A DNA stretch of 64,000 nt from contig NZ_CP011125.1 in the NCBI RefSeq assembly GCF_000737325.1, positions 9,176,001-9,240,000 on the forward strand. The letters are read 5' to 3'. A program made the position numbers and the translations under genes. Source of the stretch: Sandaracinus amylolyticus (GTDB lineage Bacteria; Myxococcota_A; Polyangia; Polyangiales; Sandaracinaceae). This document shows positions 53,199-63,504 of the stretch, piece after piece. The stretch's first letter is position 1. The number at the start of each line of letters is the position of its first letter. The notes beneath the pieces are model-generated. The model saw nothing but the letters and a program-made list of their open reading frames with translations, was not told the DNA's origin and ran no database searches.

Positions 53199-54884
53199 AT
53201 GCCGCACGACTCCGCGCCCCGACGACGCTCGAGCACGCCGTGGATCGTGCTGGTCGCGTCGATCGCGCTGGTCACGTTCGCGGCGGTCGCGGCGGCGCAG
53301 TGGGTCGAGTCGCAGGCGAGCTTGCGCCGGGAGCGCGCGACCGCCGAGGCGGTGCGCATCGTCGAGCGCCGCATGGACGCGTACGTCGCGCTGCTCCGTG
53401 GCGTCGCCGCGCTCTTCGCGTACGACGAGCGGGTCGACGGCGAGGGGTTCGCGCGCTTCGTGGAGCACCTCCAGGTGCGCGAGTACCCGGGCATCCAGGG
53501 GCTCGGCTGGTCGGAGCGCGTCGAGCCCGAGCAGGACGGCGCGGTGCTCGCGCGCATCGACGGCGCCGCGAGCGGCTTGTGGCCCGAGCGCCCGCACGAT
53601 CGCGAGCGGCACGCGATCGTGTTCCTCGAGCCGCGCGACGTGCGCAACCGCGCCGCGATCGGCTTCGACATGCACAGCGAGGCGACGCGCCGGGAGGCGA
53701 TGGATCGCGCGCGCGACGAGGGCGTCCCTGCCGCGACCGGCGCGGTGACGCTGGTGCAGGAGATCGACGGGGACGTACAGCCCGGGTTCCTGATCTACGT
53801 GCCGGTCTACGAGGGCGGAGACGTGCCGCGCACGCTCGAGGAGCGCCGCGCGCGGTTGCGCGGGTTCGCGTACGCGCCGTTCCGCGCCGGCGATCTCTTC
53901 CGCGCGATGTTCCCCGACGGCTTCGGTGCGCACCTCACGATCCACGACGGCACCGAGGCCCACGCCGCGCGCGAGCTCTTCGAGATCGAGGCGAGCGGTC
54001 ACACCGCGTCGCCGAGCGTGCAGCGCATGGAGATCGCCGGTCGCCCGTGGACGCTCGTGGTGCGGCCGCGCGGCGATCGGGTGTCGGACGCGCGCGTCGT
54101 GGGCATCGTGATCGCGCTCGTCGGTGCGCTGCTCACGGCGCTCGCGTTCCGCTCCGCGTGGGCCGAGGCGCGGGCGCGGGAGCGCGCGGAGGAAGCGCTC
54201 GCGATCGAGGCGCGCCACGCGCAGTTCCGCGAGACGTTCCTCGGCGTGCTGGGACACGACCTGCGCAACCCACTCTCGGCGGTGCGCATGACCGCCCAGG
54301 CGTTGCAGCGCGCACCGAGCATCGACGAGACCAGCCGCCGCGCGCTCGAGCGCATCGTCCGCAGCGCCGACCGCGCGATCCGCATGGTCTCGCAGCTGCT
54401 CGACGTCACGCGCGCGCGGCTGGGCGGAGGGCTCCCGATCGAGGCGCGCACCGTCGCGCTCGCGCCGTTGCTGCGCGAGGTCGTCGACGAGCTGTGCTCG
54501 ACCCACGACGCGCGCTTCGAGCTCGACGTCGACGACCGTCTCGCGCTGCACGCCGACCCCGATCGCATCGCGCAGGTGCTCTCGAACCTCGCGGGCAACG
54601 CGCTCACGCACGGCGAGCCGCCGCTGCGGCTGAGCGCGCACGCCGAGGGCCGCATGGCGCGCGTCGAGGTCGCGAACGGCGGAGCGCCGATCCCGCCGCA
54701 CGTGCTCGCGACGCTGTTCGACCCCTTCGTGCGCGGCGCGCAGCGCGGCGGAAACCGCGAAGGGCTCGGCCTCGGGCTCTACATCTCGCAGCAGATCGCG
54801 ATCGCGCACGGCGGCTCGCTCGACGCCTCGTCGGACGCCGAGCGGGGCACGCGGTTCGTCGTGCGGCTGCCCCTCGCGGGCTGA
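53199..54884 (+). CDS. CHASE-domain sensor histidine kinase
   Basis: A 561-residue membrane kinase. Helix 1 (PWIVLVASIALVTFAAVAA) and helix 2 (VVGIVIALVGALLTALAF) flank a periplasmic CHASE-type domain with EYPGIQGLGWSERV and ARLRGFAYAPFRAGDLF. The cytoplasmic HisKA H-box is LGHDLRNPLSAVRMTA; the ATPase has NLAGNALTHG and LGLGLYISQQIAIAHGG. The G1 box reads NGGAPIPPH, as in the multi-PAS kinase encoded at 28173-30449. No receiver protein follows; the next gene is a sigma-54 activator without a receiver. The ligand is unknown; CHASE domains in general sense extracellular small molecules. Confidence 0.9.
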   Translation: MPHDSAPRRRSSTPWIVLVASIALVTFAAVAAAQWVESQASLRRERATAEAVRIVERRMDAYVALLRGVAALFAYDERVDGEGFARFVEHLQVREYPGIQGLGWSERVEPEQDGAVLARIDGAASGLWPERPHDRERHAIVFLEPRDVRNRAAIGFDMHSEATRREAMDRARDEGVPAATGAVTLVQEIDGDVQPGFLIYVPVYEGGDVPRTLEERRARLRGFAYAPFRAGDLFRAMFPDGFGAHLTIHDGTEAHAARELFEIEASGHTASPSVQRMEIAGRPWTLVVRPRGDRVSDARVVGIVIALVGALLTALAFRSAWAEARARERAEEALAIEARHAQFRETFLGVLGHDLRNPLSAVRMTAQALQRAPSIDETSRRALERIVRSADRAIRMVSQLLDVTRARLGGGLPIEARTVALAPLLREVVDELCSTHDARFELDVDDRLALHADPDRIAQVLSNLAGNALTHGEPPLRLSAHAEGRMARVEVANGGAPIPPHVLATLFDPFVRGAQRGGNREGLGLGLYISQQIAIAHGGSLDASSDAERGTRFVVRLPLAG

Positions 54885-54888
54885 GCGA

Positions 54889-54907
54889 CGTATACGCTGC
54901 GTATACG
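54889..54907. promoter_or_regulatory. paired CGTATACG operators
   Basis: Two perfect 8-bp palindromes CGTATACG at 54889-54896 and 54900-54907, 11 bp apart, with a near copy (CGTATACT) at 55013-55020, close to the start region of the sigma-54 activator gene. Same-face spacing suggests a dimeric regulator binding site. Confidence 0.5.
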
Positions 54908-55053
54908 GTTTCGTGCGGCGACCAGTTGGTCTCGTGAGCCGACCAGAGCACCCTCATCTGCGTGAGTCCCTTGATTCACATGGGGTGCGGGGGCCCTCGT
55001 CGAGCCCTCGGTCGTATACTCGGATGCATCCGAAATCGCACGGGAGCCCGGTG

Positions 55054-56079
<1,026 letters not shown>

Positions 56080-56386
56080 TCGGACACGCCGAGCAGGAGG
56101 CACGGGGACGCTCCGTCAGCACGCGACTCCGCCGCGTTCTTCGGGTCGTCAGCTCGCATGCGTGCGAGGACGCGCGCCGCGTAAACCGTCGCCGTCCCGC
56201 GCGGTCGCCGTGACGTCGACTCCCACACACGTCGCCGTCCCGCGCTCCGCGCGTGACGTCGACTCCATTCCGGCGAATGCGCAGCAGAGCCCGGCTCGCG
56301 AGCGTCGGGACCGCGGCGAAGCGCGGGCCCGTCGCGAGCCATCTCACCCCAACCGAGTGAGCCGGCAGAACCGCGGTATCGGGCGT
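56080..56386. other. gene-free stretch before the mobile element
   Basis: No credible gene. It holds a 43-bp direct duplication with a variable middle (copies start at 56187 and 56230, sharing CGTCGCCGTCCCGCGC and TGACGTCGACTCC), and a 9-bp inverted repeat 56293-56301/56332-56340 with a 30-nt centre. Confidence 0.6.
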
Positions 56387-56407
56387 GTGGGGGTGGGTCC
56401 GCCGCCC

Positions 56408-56602
56408 TCGTGCGACGGGGGCTCGCAGACTCCGACCACAGCGTGATCGAAGCATCGCGGCAGAGCGCGAAGCGCGCGCCGCGATGCGACCACCGACTCC
56501 CGACGCTCACGCCCTCTCGTACTGCAGCCCGCGAGTCGGCTGTAGGAGAGTTGGGGACGCCTCGAAGAGACAGTCGAAACTGCCGTGCAGGAGGTCGTCC
56601 CC
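56408..56602 (+). ncRNA. candidate bridge RNA region of the IS110 element
   Basis: The 195-nt leader upstream of the transposase can fold: a perfect 10-bp stem 56452-56461/56478-56487 with a 16-nt loop, and an 8-bp stem with one G-U pair around 56522-56546 (CTGCAGCC with GGCTGTAG). In IS110-group elements the upstream non-coding end is transcribed into a bridge RNA with two guide loops of similar total size. Here the guides were not identified. In IS1111-type relatives it would lie downstream instead. Confidence 0.3.
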
Positions 56603-57922
56603 GTGGCCAAGCGTACCTATCGGACCGTCGAGATCCAACACGTCGACGCGAGCAAGCTCGCCACTGCGCTCGGAGCGTGCTGCATCGTCGCGATCGACCT
56701 CGCGAAGACGAAGATGTTCGCCGGCTTCGCGAGCGCAGCGGGTCGCTGTATCGAGATCGTCCGCTTCGAGCACCCGAAGCAGACGCGCCTGTTCCTCGAG
56801 CTGCTCTGCCGTCTTCGTGAGCTCGGCGTCGCGCTCGAGGTCGCGATGGAGCCGACGGGCGTCTACGGCGACGCGCTCCGCTATCAGCTGACTCTGCGCG
56901 ACATCCCCGTGTTCCGCGTCGACGCCAAGAAGGTCCACGATGCGGCCGCGCTGCTCGACGGAGTGCCGAGCCTGCACGACGCCAAGGCGTGCACGCTGCT
57001 CGCGCATCTTCACGCGCAAGGCATCTCGAAGCGCTGGAAAGAGCGGAGCGCAGTCCAGAGGGCGATGCGCAGTCTGATCGACGAGCGCGACCTCTACGCT
57101 CGACCTTTCGAGACCGCGTACGGACGGCTCGAAGCGCTCGTCGCGCGTCACTGGCCCGAGCTCTCCCAGCACCTCGACATGGACGCCGCGTGGCACCTGC
57201 ACTTGCTCTGCGAGATGCCCGGCCCTGCCGAGGTCCGCGCCAGACGCGGCGATGCAGTCGCGCTGCTCCGACGCGTCTCGCGCGCGGCGCTCTCCTTCGA
57301 GCGCATCGAGCAGATCGTCGGCTGCGCCGTCAGCTCGCTCGGCGAGTCGATGCACGATCAGGAGCGCTCGTTCCTGCGCTCGCTCGCGCGTCACATGCTC
57401 GCGTTGCGCGAGCACATCCGCGATGTCGACAAGCGCATCGAGGCCGAGCTCGCCAATCATCGCGAGCTCCACTCGATCCGCGCCGCGTTCGGCGCCGTCA
57501 CGACCGCTGCGCTCGTCGCCGACCTCGGCAATCCCGCCGACTACGAATCGTCCGCGTCCTTCGAGAAGGCGATGGGCCTCAACCTCAGGGTCCAGAGCAG
57601 CGGCAACAACGCCGGGCAGCACACGATCCACATCACGAAGCGAGGTCCCGGACGCGCGCGTCGGTACCTCTTCCTCGCAGCGCTGCGCTTCGTGCAGAGC
57701 GACCCCGTCGCGCGTGAGTGGTACCGAGCGCGAAAGGGCTACCGCGCCGACATCAAGCTCAAGGCCGTCGTCGCGCTGATGCGAAAGCTCGCGCGCGCGA
57801 TGGTGCACGTCGCGCGAGGAGCGCCCTTCGATGCGACCAAGCTCTTCGACACGCGCTCGATGACCGCTGTGACCGCGTCGCCCTCGCGCGACGCCGGACA
57901 ATCTTCGCTCGCCGGCTCCTGA
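56603..57922 (+). CDS. IS110-family transposase
   Basis: A 439-residue transposase with an N-terminal DEDD/RuvC-like domain and a C-terminal Transposase_20 domain. Acidic residues include Asp32 in [11 protein letters not shown], Glu83 in [10 protein letters not shown] and Asp126 in [11 protein letters not shown]. The usual fourth Asp, three residues before the last, appears to be Ser123, so that position is uncertain. The C-terminal part has [22 protein letters not shown] and the Ser-containing [12 protein letters not shown], then [18 protein letters not shown] stands 9 nt before the GTG at 56603. The frame is intact, and the element may be active. Confidence 0.9.
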   Translation: MAKRTYRTVEIQHVDASKLATALGACCIVAIDLAKTKMFAGFASAAGRCIEIVRFEHPKQTRLFLELLCRLRELGVALEVAMEPTGVYGDALRYQLTLRDIPVFRVDAKKVHDAAALLDGVPSLHDAKACTLLAHLHAQGISKRWKERSAVQRAMRSLIDERDLYARPFETAYGRLEALVARHWPELSQHLDMDAAWHLHLLCEMPGPAEVRARRGDAVALLRRVSRAALSFERIEQIVGCAVSSLGESMHDQERSFLRSLARHMLALREHIRDVDKRIEAELANHRELHSIRAAFGAVTTAALVADLGNPADYESSASFEKAMGLNLRVQSSGNNAGQHTIHITKRGPGRARRYLFLAALRFVQSDPVAREWYRARKGYRADIKLKAVVALMRKLARAMVHVARGAPFDATKLFDTRSMTAVTASPSRDAGQSSLAGS

Positions 57923-58338
57923 CGGCGAGCTTCGCGCTCTCTTCTCTTCGCTTCCGCTCCAAGGCGCGAAGATCGAGCGGGTGACGCTCACCTGGGGTGC
58001 TCGAGCCCGCGAGGCTGCACCGCGAGTCCCAGCGCACCCTCGAGATCGACGCGGCGGGCGAAATGCCCAACGAGGCCGACCCGACGCCGCTCACGCGGAC
58101 GTCCGACAAGACAGTTCGGGCCTATCCGTCCCGTCGCTCTCCGATCCGACCGCCTGAAGCCACCGCACACCAACCCTCGTTCGCGGCGAGCCACCTCGCG
58201 CAAGAAGGGCCCGGTGTGCGGATCAGCGGGTGCGAGACGCGCCCGATCCGGCGATCACACGCGTCCGCACTTGACTACGACAGCACCCCGGGCGGCGGAC
58301 CCACCCCCACGCGCCTCACGCCGACGCCCAGCCGATCC
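57923..58338. other. gene-free stretch after the transposase
   Basis: A 416-bp region with no credible gene. It has a perfect 8-bp stem 57930-57937/57964-57971 just after the transposase stop, and the right copy of the flanking 21-bp repeat (58289-58309). In IS1111-type elements this region would hold the guide RNA. Confidence 0.6.
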
Positions 58339-60504
58339 TCAGATCAGGATCACCGGCCGCGCCGGCACGATCACGTAGACCTCGCGCTCGTCGAGCACCG
58401 CCGTGCCCGCTCGCACCTCGATGTGCGCGATGAAGAGCTCGCTCTGCGTGCTGCCCTCGAAGAAGTCGTTCCGGAACGTCACGACGAACGTGACCTGCGT
58501 GCCCGGCACCACCGAGAAGAACGTCGACGCGTCGGTGCCCCCGACCGCGTGGTCGTGCTCGGTGCCCTCGGGCGCCTCCCAGCACGGATCGATCGCCGGC
58601 GTCGCGCGGCATCCCGGCGTGCGGCGCTTCACGAAGCGCGCCGCGTCGGCGAGCGGGTGCGGCTCCCCGCGCACGCTCGTGCTCACGTCGAACGGAACGC
58701 TCGAGCGGATCGTGTCGATCGCGGCGACGACCGTGTCGACGAACGCGTCGCGCGTCGACTCGTTCGGCAGATCGTAGACGAGCGGCCGTCCGCTCAGATC
58801 GACCGAGCGCGTCGCCTCCGCGGTGCGGCGCATGAAGTAACAGGCCGACACGCCGTTCGGCATCGTCGGACCGTCGCACGAGGCCGCGCCCGCGTTGACG
58901 CCGACGTATCGCGCGCCGCGCTCGTTCATCAGGTCGACCGCGTCCTGCCACATCGGCAGCGCCGGCGTCACGCCCGTGTACGGGTTGCAGTGCACGAGAT
59001 CCTCACCGGGCGGTCCGCCGTGCGCGCAGCGATCGGTGAAGTGCACGACGATCGGAAGCGCGTCGGTGCGGAAGCACGCCGCGCCCCAGCGCCCTCCGGT
59101 GCACGCCTCGCCGTAGCTCGGAAGCGTGTAGATCGACACGCCGCCCAGCGGACCGCGGTGCTCCCAGGTGCCGCCCACACCCGAGAAGAGCGCGTGCAGC
59201 GCGGGCACCTGCGCCTCGGGCGCGTCGATGCCGCTGTGGATCTCGATGCCGTCGATCGCGCTCTGCACGTCGGCGTCGACACCCGTCATCGTCGACGCGA
59301 GCCCGAACGTGACGTCGTCGGGCGGCGCGCCCCACGTGGAGAACGGGAGATCGTCGTGCTGTCCGCCGCCGAACCAGGTGTCGGGGATCGACGCGCGCAC
59401 GCGATCGACGATGCCGGTCGTCGGCTGCGTGACCGTGTCCTTCGCGTTCTGCAGCGTGCCGCCCATCGAGCCGGTCGTGTCGAACAGGAAGAACACGTCG
59501 GCCGAGCGGATCTCGGTGCCGAACACGAGCGTGCGCGTCACCGGCGGCGCGTTGAACGGGAGCACGACGTAGTAGTCGTCGTCGGGGATCACGCAGTCCG
59601 CGTTCACCGCGCAGTCGCAGAACTCGGCGCCCGGCGCGCTCGGTCCGTCGGGGCAGTGCACCTGCACGTACGCGCCCTCGAACGCGTCGGCGACTCCGTC
59701 GTCGTCGCTGTCGCCGTCGCACGGGTTGCTGCCGATCGCGACCTCCTGGCCGTCGGCGAGACCGTCGTCGTCGCTGTCGGTGTCGAGGAAGTCGGGCTCG
59801 CCGTCGTCGCGCACCTCGCCGGTCACGATGTCGGCCTCGACCGGGCACGCGACGGGCGCGGTCGCGACGTCGCCGTCGCCCGCCTCGTCGGCGTCGTCCA
59901 CGCCGTCGCCGTCGGAGTCGAGATCGAGGTACGCGGGCAGGCCGTCCTCGTCGCGCTCGGTCACGCCCTCGTGCTCGTCGGAGATCGTGTCGCCGTCGGA
60001 GTCGAGATCGAGCACGTCGTCGGTGCCGTCTCCGTCGGTGTCGACGGGATCGTTCGGATCCTCGCCGACCTCGACCGAGTTGCGGATCCCGTCGCCGTCG
60101 ACGTCGGCGTCGCGGAAGTCGGGCAGGCCGTCCTCGTCGAGATCGGTCGTGCCCTGCGACGCGTCGGGCACGCCGTCGCCGTTCGACTCGAGGTCGAGGT
60201 AGTCCGGCGTGCCGTCCTGGTCGGTGTCGTAGGGCAGCGACGCGCAATTCGTGTCGCCGGCCTCCGCCGAGTCCTCGATGCCGTCGCCGTCGCTGTCGTC
60301 GTCCTCGTCGTTCGGGACGTCGTCCCCGTCGGGATCGGCGCGCCCCTCGTCGACGCTCGAGATGGTGTCGCCATCACCGTCGTCGCCGGGCCCGCAGCGC
60401 GGCGGGCCGCCGTCGGGCGAGCCGCCGTCGTCGGCCCCGGGCGCGGGCTCGGTGCACGCGACCATCAGCAGCGCGAGCAGGAGCGCGCGAATCGATCTCG
60501 ACAT
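58339..60504 (-). CDS. lipoprotein with thrombospondin-3 repeats and a VWA-like domain
   Basis: A 721-residue secreted protein. The signal SIRALLLALLMVACTE carries Cys18. Residues about 35-260 are calcium-binding thrombospondin type-3 repeats, with many DxDGD loops: DGDGDTISSVDEG, DSDGDGIEDSAEAG, DVDGDGIRNSVEVG, DLDSDGDTISDEHEG, DSDDDGLADGQEVAIGSNP. A VWA-like domain follows with a DxTGS MIDAS (FLFDTTGSMGGTLQNA) and a large Cys-containing insertion region. The rest contains beta strands. It is probably on the outer surface and involved in adhesion or calcium-dependent binding. ATG 60504 is used; a GTG lies three codons upstream. Confidence 0.88.
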   Translation of the reverse strand: MSRSIRALLLALLMVACTEPAPGADDGGSPDGGPPRCGPGDDGDGDTISSVDEGRADPDGDDVPNDEDDDSDGDGIEDSAEAGDTNCASLPYDTDQDGTPDYLDLESNGDGVPDASQGTTDLDEDGLPDFRDADVDGDGIRNSVEVGEDPNDPVDTDGDGTDDVLDLDSDGDTISDEHEGVTERDEDGLPAYLDLDSDGDGVDDADEAGDGDVATAPVACPVEADIVTGEVRDDGEPDFLDTDSDDDGLADGQEVAIGSNPCDGDSDDDGVADAFEGAYVQVHCPDGPSAPGAEFCDCAVNADCVIPDDDYYVVLPFNAPPVTRTLVFGTEIRSADVFFLFDTTGSMGGTLQNAKDTVTQPTTGIVDRVRASIPDTWFGGGQHDDLPFSTWGAPPDDVTFGLASTMTGVDADVQSAIDGIEIHSGIDAPEAQVPALHALFSGVGGTWEHRGPLGGVSIYTLPSYGEACTGGRWGAACFRTDALPIVVHFTDRCAHGGPPGEDLVHCNPYTGVTPALPMWQDAVDLMNERGARYVGVNAGAASCDGPTMPNGVSACYFMRRTAEATRSVDLSGRPLVYDLPNESTRDAFVDTVVAAIDTIRSSVPFDVSTSVRGEPHPLADAARFVKRRTPGCRATPAIDPCWEAPEGTEHDHAVGGTDASTFFSVVPGTQVTFVVTFRNDFFEGSTQSELFIAHIEVRAGTAVLDEREVYVIVPARPVILI

Positions 60505-60528
60505 GACGAACACCTCTCTCGACGACGC

Positions 60529-61128
60529 TCAGCGGGGGGGCGTGGGGCAGCCCTCGGTGCCTTCACCGGGCTGGATCTTCTCGCTCGCGACCGCGCAGAT
60601 GCAGATCGCTTCCTGCTCCGTCGCGCACGCGCCGAGGCTGCTGCCGATCGGGCGCAGGCAGTACGGCGCCGACGCCGGGCAGCGCGTGTGCGCGAAGCCG
60701 CCGCAGTCGGGCGCGCGATCCACCGAGCAGAAGTCGCCCGCGCTGCCCGTGTAGCAGCGGAGGCCGGTCTGGCACTCGCCGGTCTCGGCGTCGCACGCCG
60801 CGCCGATGCCCGGAGGCGCGCACACGTCGCCGCCGCCGCCGTCGCTGCCCGCGTCGCTGTCGCCGCCCGCGTCGCTGCCCGCGTCGTCTCCGCCGCCGGA
60901 GTCGGGCTCGCTGCCCGAGTCGACCTCTTCGTCCTCGCCCGAGTCGACCTGCGTGCCCGAGTCGGTCTGCGTGCCCGAGTCCATCGACCCGGAGTCGACG
61001 CGACCGCCCGCGTCGGTCTCCGTCGCGCCGTCGTCGTCGCCGCCGCACGCCGCGAGCGCGAGCGCGAGCATCGCGACCGACCCGATCGAAAAGAACGCTC
61101 GTCCGACTTGGTGGGAATGGGCACGCAT
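60529..61128 (-). CDS. Asp/Ser/Gly-rich lipoprotein with Cys-rich C-terminus
   Basis: A 199-residue lipoprotein with signal FFSIGSVAMLALALAACGG (Cys28 or so). A spacer of about 75 residues is rich in Asp, Ser and Gly (DSGTQTDSGTQVDSGEDEE), followed by a Cys-rich globular part (CAPPGIGAACDAETGECQTGLRCYTG, CSVDRAPDCGGFAHTRCPASAPYC). The layout of signal, acidic linker and small disulphide-rich domain is shared with the neighbouring lipoproteins. The ATG at 61128 is chosen because it opens directly on the signal. It lies 24 nt upstream of the thrombospondin-repeat gene in the same direction. Confidence 0.75.
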   Translation of the reverse strand: MRAHSHQVGRAFFSIGSVAMLALALAACGGDDDGATETDAGGRVDSGSMDSGTQTDSGTQVDSGEDEEVDSGSEPDSGGGDDAGSDAGGDSDAGSDGGGGDVCAPPGIGAACDAETGECQTGLRCYTGSAGDFCSVDRAPDCGGFAHTRCPASAPYCLRPIGSSLGACATEQEAICICAVASEKIQPGEGTEGCPTPPR

Positions 61129-61211
61129 GAGCTCTCTCGCCTCCATCGCGCGGCGAGCGAGAGCACGCGTGGTGCCAATGCGCGGCATGCATCCTGCGGA
61201 GCGCCCGCGCG

Positions 61212-63407
61212 ATGCGTCCCGCTCTCGCTCGTCTCGCCTGCGCGCTCGTCGTGCTGACTGCCGCGTGCACCGTCCCGATGGATCCGCCCGACGAGGGCTG
61301 GCGCGACGCGCAGATCGACGCGCAGCCCGAGGCCGACGCCGGCCCGCCGCCCGACGACGCCGCGGTCGCGTGCGATCCCGAGGGCTCGCGGATCGGCGAG
61401 ACCTGCACCGCCGACGACGACTGCAGCGACGCGTGCTTCTGCAACGGCGCCGAGCGCTGCGTCGAGGGCGTGTGCGCCGCGGGCGACGATCCCTGCGCCG
61501 ACGGCGTGGTGCCCGACGGCGCGCCCTCGTGCGTCGTCGCCGGCTGCGTCGAGAGCGCGCGCGCCTGCGCCGCGATGCCCGATCACACGCAGTGCGACGA
61601 CGGCGAGCCCTGCAACGGCGCCGAGACCTGCAGCGCCTCGCTCGGCTGCGTCGCGGGCGAGGAGCCCTCGTGCGACGACGACGACTCGTGCACGATCGAC
61701 GCCTGCGAGGCGGGCGTCGGATGCGTCCACGATCCGCGCGATCTCGACGCCGACGGCCACCCCGACGTGCGCTGCGGCGGCGACGACTGCGACGACGATC
61801 CGCGCACCGGCGCGTCGACCTACCCGGGCGTCGGCGAGCTCTGCGCGAACCGCCGCGACGACGACTGCGACGGCGCCCTCGACTTCGAGGACGAAGACTG
61901 CGTCCCGAGCAACGACGACTGCGCGACCGCCGAGCCCCTGCCGCCGAACGACGTGACCGTCTCGGGCAGCACCCGCGGCCTCGACGGCGACCTCGATCTC
62001 TCGTGCGCGCCCGCGGGCGGCGCCGACGCCGTCTATCGCATCCAGCTCCCCGCGCACACCGACCTCCACGTCGAGGCGCGCTCGGGGAACACGACGATCT
62101 CGGTCGCGCTGCGGCCGCTCGACGAGTGCATCACCGGCCCCGATCTGCGCTGCAGCACGCGCGTCGGCCCCTCGTTCGTCGGGCGCAATCTCCCGCCCGG
62201 CGACTACGCGATCATCGTGCGCACGCCGCTGCCCGCGCCGTTCACGCTCGTCGTCGACGTCGAGCCGCCCAGCGCCCCGGCGCAGAACGAGACGTGCAGC
62301 GCGACCACCGATCGCCTCGAGAGCGGCGTGACCGTGAGCGGCCGCTTCGACGAGGTGGGCGACGACGTGCAGCCCGCGTGTCGCGAGGACGGCGGGCTCG
62401 TCGCCGACGCGGTGTACCGCCTGCGGCTCGACGCGCCGAGCGACGTCGTGATCAGCGCGTCGACCGACGGGCTCACCGGCGTGTACCTCTCGCTCGTCGA
62501 GGGCTGCGACGCGCTCACCGACTCGATCTCGTGCGTCGTCGATCGCGCCGCGATCGTGCGCCGCCGCGCGCTCCCCGCGGGCACCTACTTCGTGGTGGTC
62601 GAGCCCGAGGATCCCACCGTGATCACGTACGAATTGGTCGCGCACGTCACGCCCGCGGCGCCCGCCGCGCCGGGCGATGCGTGCGGCAGCGCGATCGACG
62701 TGCCGGTCGACGGACGCGTCGTGATCCCGGTCGCCTCGCTGCTGCAGGACGGAGGCACCTCGTGCGGCGGCGCGAGCGGCGCCGAGCGCGACGCGGTGCT
62801 GCGCCTGACGCTCACCCAGCGACGCGACGTGACGGTGACCGCGACCACGACCACCGGGCACGCCTCGTACGTCGCGCTGCGCACCGAGTGCGACGACACG
62901 TGGAGCGAGCTCGCGTGCCGCGCCCAGCCGCTCACCACCGAGGCGCTCGCCGCGGGCACCTACGCGATCGTCGTCACCACCGCCGCGACCAGCGGCGACC
63001 TCACGATCGACGTCGAGACGAGCGCGCCGAGCGAGTCGGTGCCCGGCGATCACTGCGAGGACGCGGTCGACGTCTCGGCGGGCGCGCGCATCGACGCGAC
63101 GTTCGCGGGCGCGGCCGACGACCTGCGCGCCGGCACCTGCGCGAGCTTCGGGCGCCCCGACGCGTTCTACCGGCTCTCGCTGGCGACCGAGCGGCGCGTC
63201 CTCGTGTTCGCGGAGAGCCTGGTCCCGGGCCTGGTCTCGGTGTCGCTGCACACCGGCGGCTGCGCGGGCCCCGAGCTCCTCTGCCGCACCGGCACCACCG
63301 CCGCGTTCGAGCGCGTGCTCCCGGCGGGCGAGCACTACCTCGCGGTCGAGGGCGACCAGACGACGCCGGGCGCGTACCGCCTCCGCGTGTTCGTCGAGGC
63401 CCCGTGA
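61212..63407 (+). CDS. MopE-like lipoprotein with PPC-type repeats
   Basis: A 731-residue secreted protein. The signal MRPALARLACALVVLTAACT has Cys19. Residues about 50-235 are Cys/Asp-rich with MopE-like metal-binding patterns (TADDDCSDACFCNGAERC, DDDDSCTIDAC, CDDDPRTGASTYPGVGELC, NRRDDDCDGALD). Four repeats of about 120 residues follow, each starting with a Cys-containing segment (NDDCATAEPLP, NETCSATTDRL, GDACGSAIDV, GDHCEDAVDV) and ending with the LxAGTYxxVVxT beta motif of pre-peptidase C-terminal (PPC) domains. It is likely a surface protein binding metal ions. A divergent lipoprotein gene lies 83 nt upstream. Confidence 0.85.
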   Translation: MRPALARLACALVVLTAACTVPMDPPDEGWRDAQIDAQPEADAGPPPDDAAVACDPEGSRIGETCTADDDCSDACFCNGAERCVEGVCAAGDDPCADGVVPDGAPSCVVAGCVESARACAAMPDHTQCDDGEPCNGAETCSASLGCVAGEEPSCDDDDSCTIDACEAGVGCVHDPRDLDADGHPDVRCGGDDCDDDPRTGASTYPGVGELCANRRDDDCDGALDFEDEDCVPSNDDCATAEPLPPNDVTVSGSTRGLDGDLDLSCAPAGGADAVYRIQLPAHTDLHVEARSGNTTISVALRPLDECITGPDLRCSTRVGPSFVGRNLPPGDYAIIVRTPLPAPFTLVVDVEPPSAPAQNETCSATTDRLESGVTVSGRFDEVGDDVQPACREDGGLVADAVYRLRLDAPSDVVISASTDGLTGVYLSLVEGCDALTDSISCVVDRAAIVRRRALPAGTYFVVVEPEDPTVITYELVAHVTPAAPAAPGDACGSAIDVPVDGRVVIPVASLLQDGGTSCGGASGAERDAVLRLTLTQRRDVTVTATTTTGHASYVALRTECDDTWSELACRAQPLTTEALAAGTYAIVVTTAATSGDLTIDVETSAPSESVPGDHCEDAVDVSAGARIDATFAGAADDLRAGTCASFGRPDAFYRLSLATERRVLVFAESLVPGLVSVSLHTGGCAGPELLCRTGTTAAFERVLPAGEHYLAVEGDQTTPGAYRLRVFVEAP

Positions 63408-63417
63408 CTGTCGACCG

Positions 63418-63438
63418 GGAGTCGACACTGTCGACTCC
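63418..63438 (+). terminator. first GTCGAC hairpin after the lipoprotein gene
   Basis: Arms 63418-63426 and 63430-63438 (GGAGTCGAC / GTCGACTCC) form a 9-bp stem with a 3-nt loop, 10 nt after the stop. Confidence 0.55.
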
Positions 63439-63440
63439 TG

Positions 63441-63463
63441 GGTGTCGACTCCGTGTCGACACC
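63441..63463 (+). terminator. second GTCGAC hairpin
   Basis: Arms 63441-63449 and 63455-63463 (GGTGTCGAC / GTCGACACC) form another 9-bp stem with a 5-nt loop. Together with the first hairpin there are five GTCGAC palindromes within 51 bp (63410-63460). Confidence 0.55.
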
Positions 63464-63504
63464 GGGAACGATCACCGCGCCCCGCCGTACGCTGGCCCAC
63501 CGGC

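Larger units (their letters stand above)
56387..58309. mobile_element. IS110-family insertion element with 21-bp flanking inverted repeat
   Basis: The region 56387-56407 is the exact reverse complement of 58289-58309 (21 bp; 25 bp with one mismatch if extended outward). Between the arms lie the IS110-type transposase gene, a 195-bp upstream non-coding part and a 366-bp downstream non-coding part. The element's true ends are not known: IS110-group elements have no terminal repeats, IS1111-group elements have subterminal ones. Alternatively the arms are copies of a dispersed intergenic repeat. A target duplication was not identified. Confidence 0.65.
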
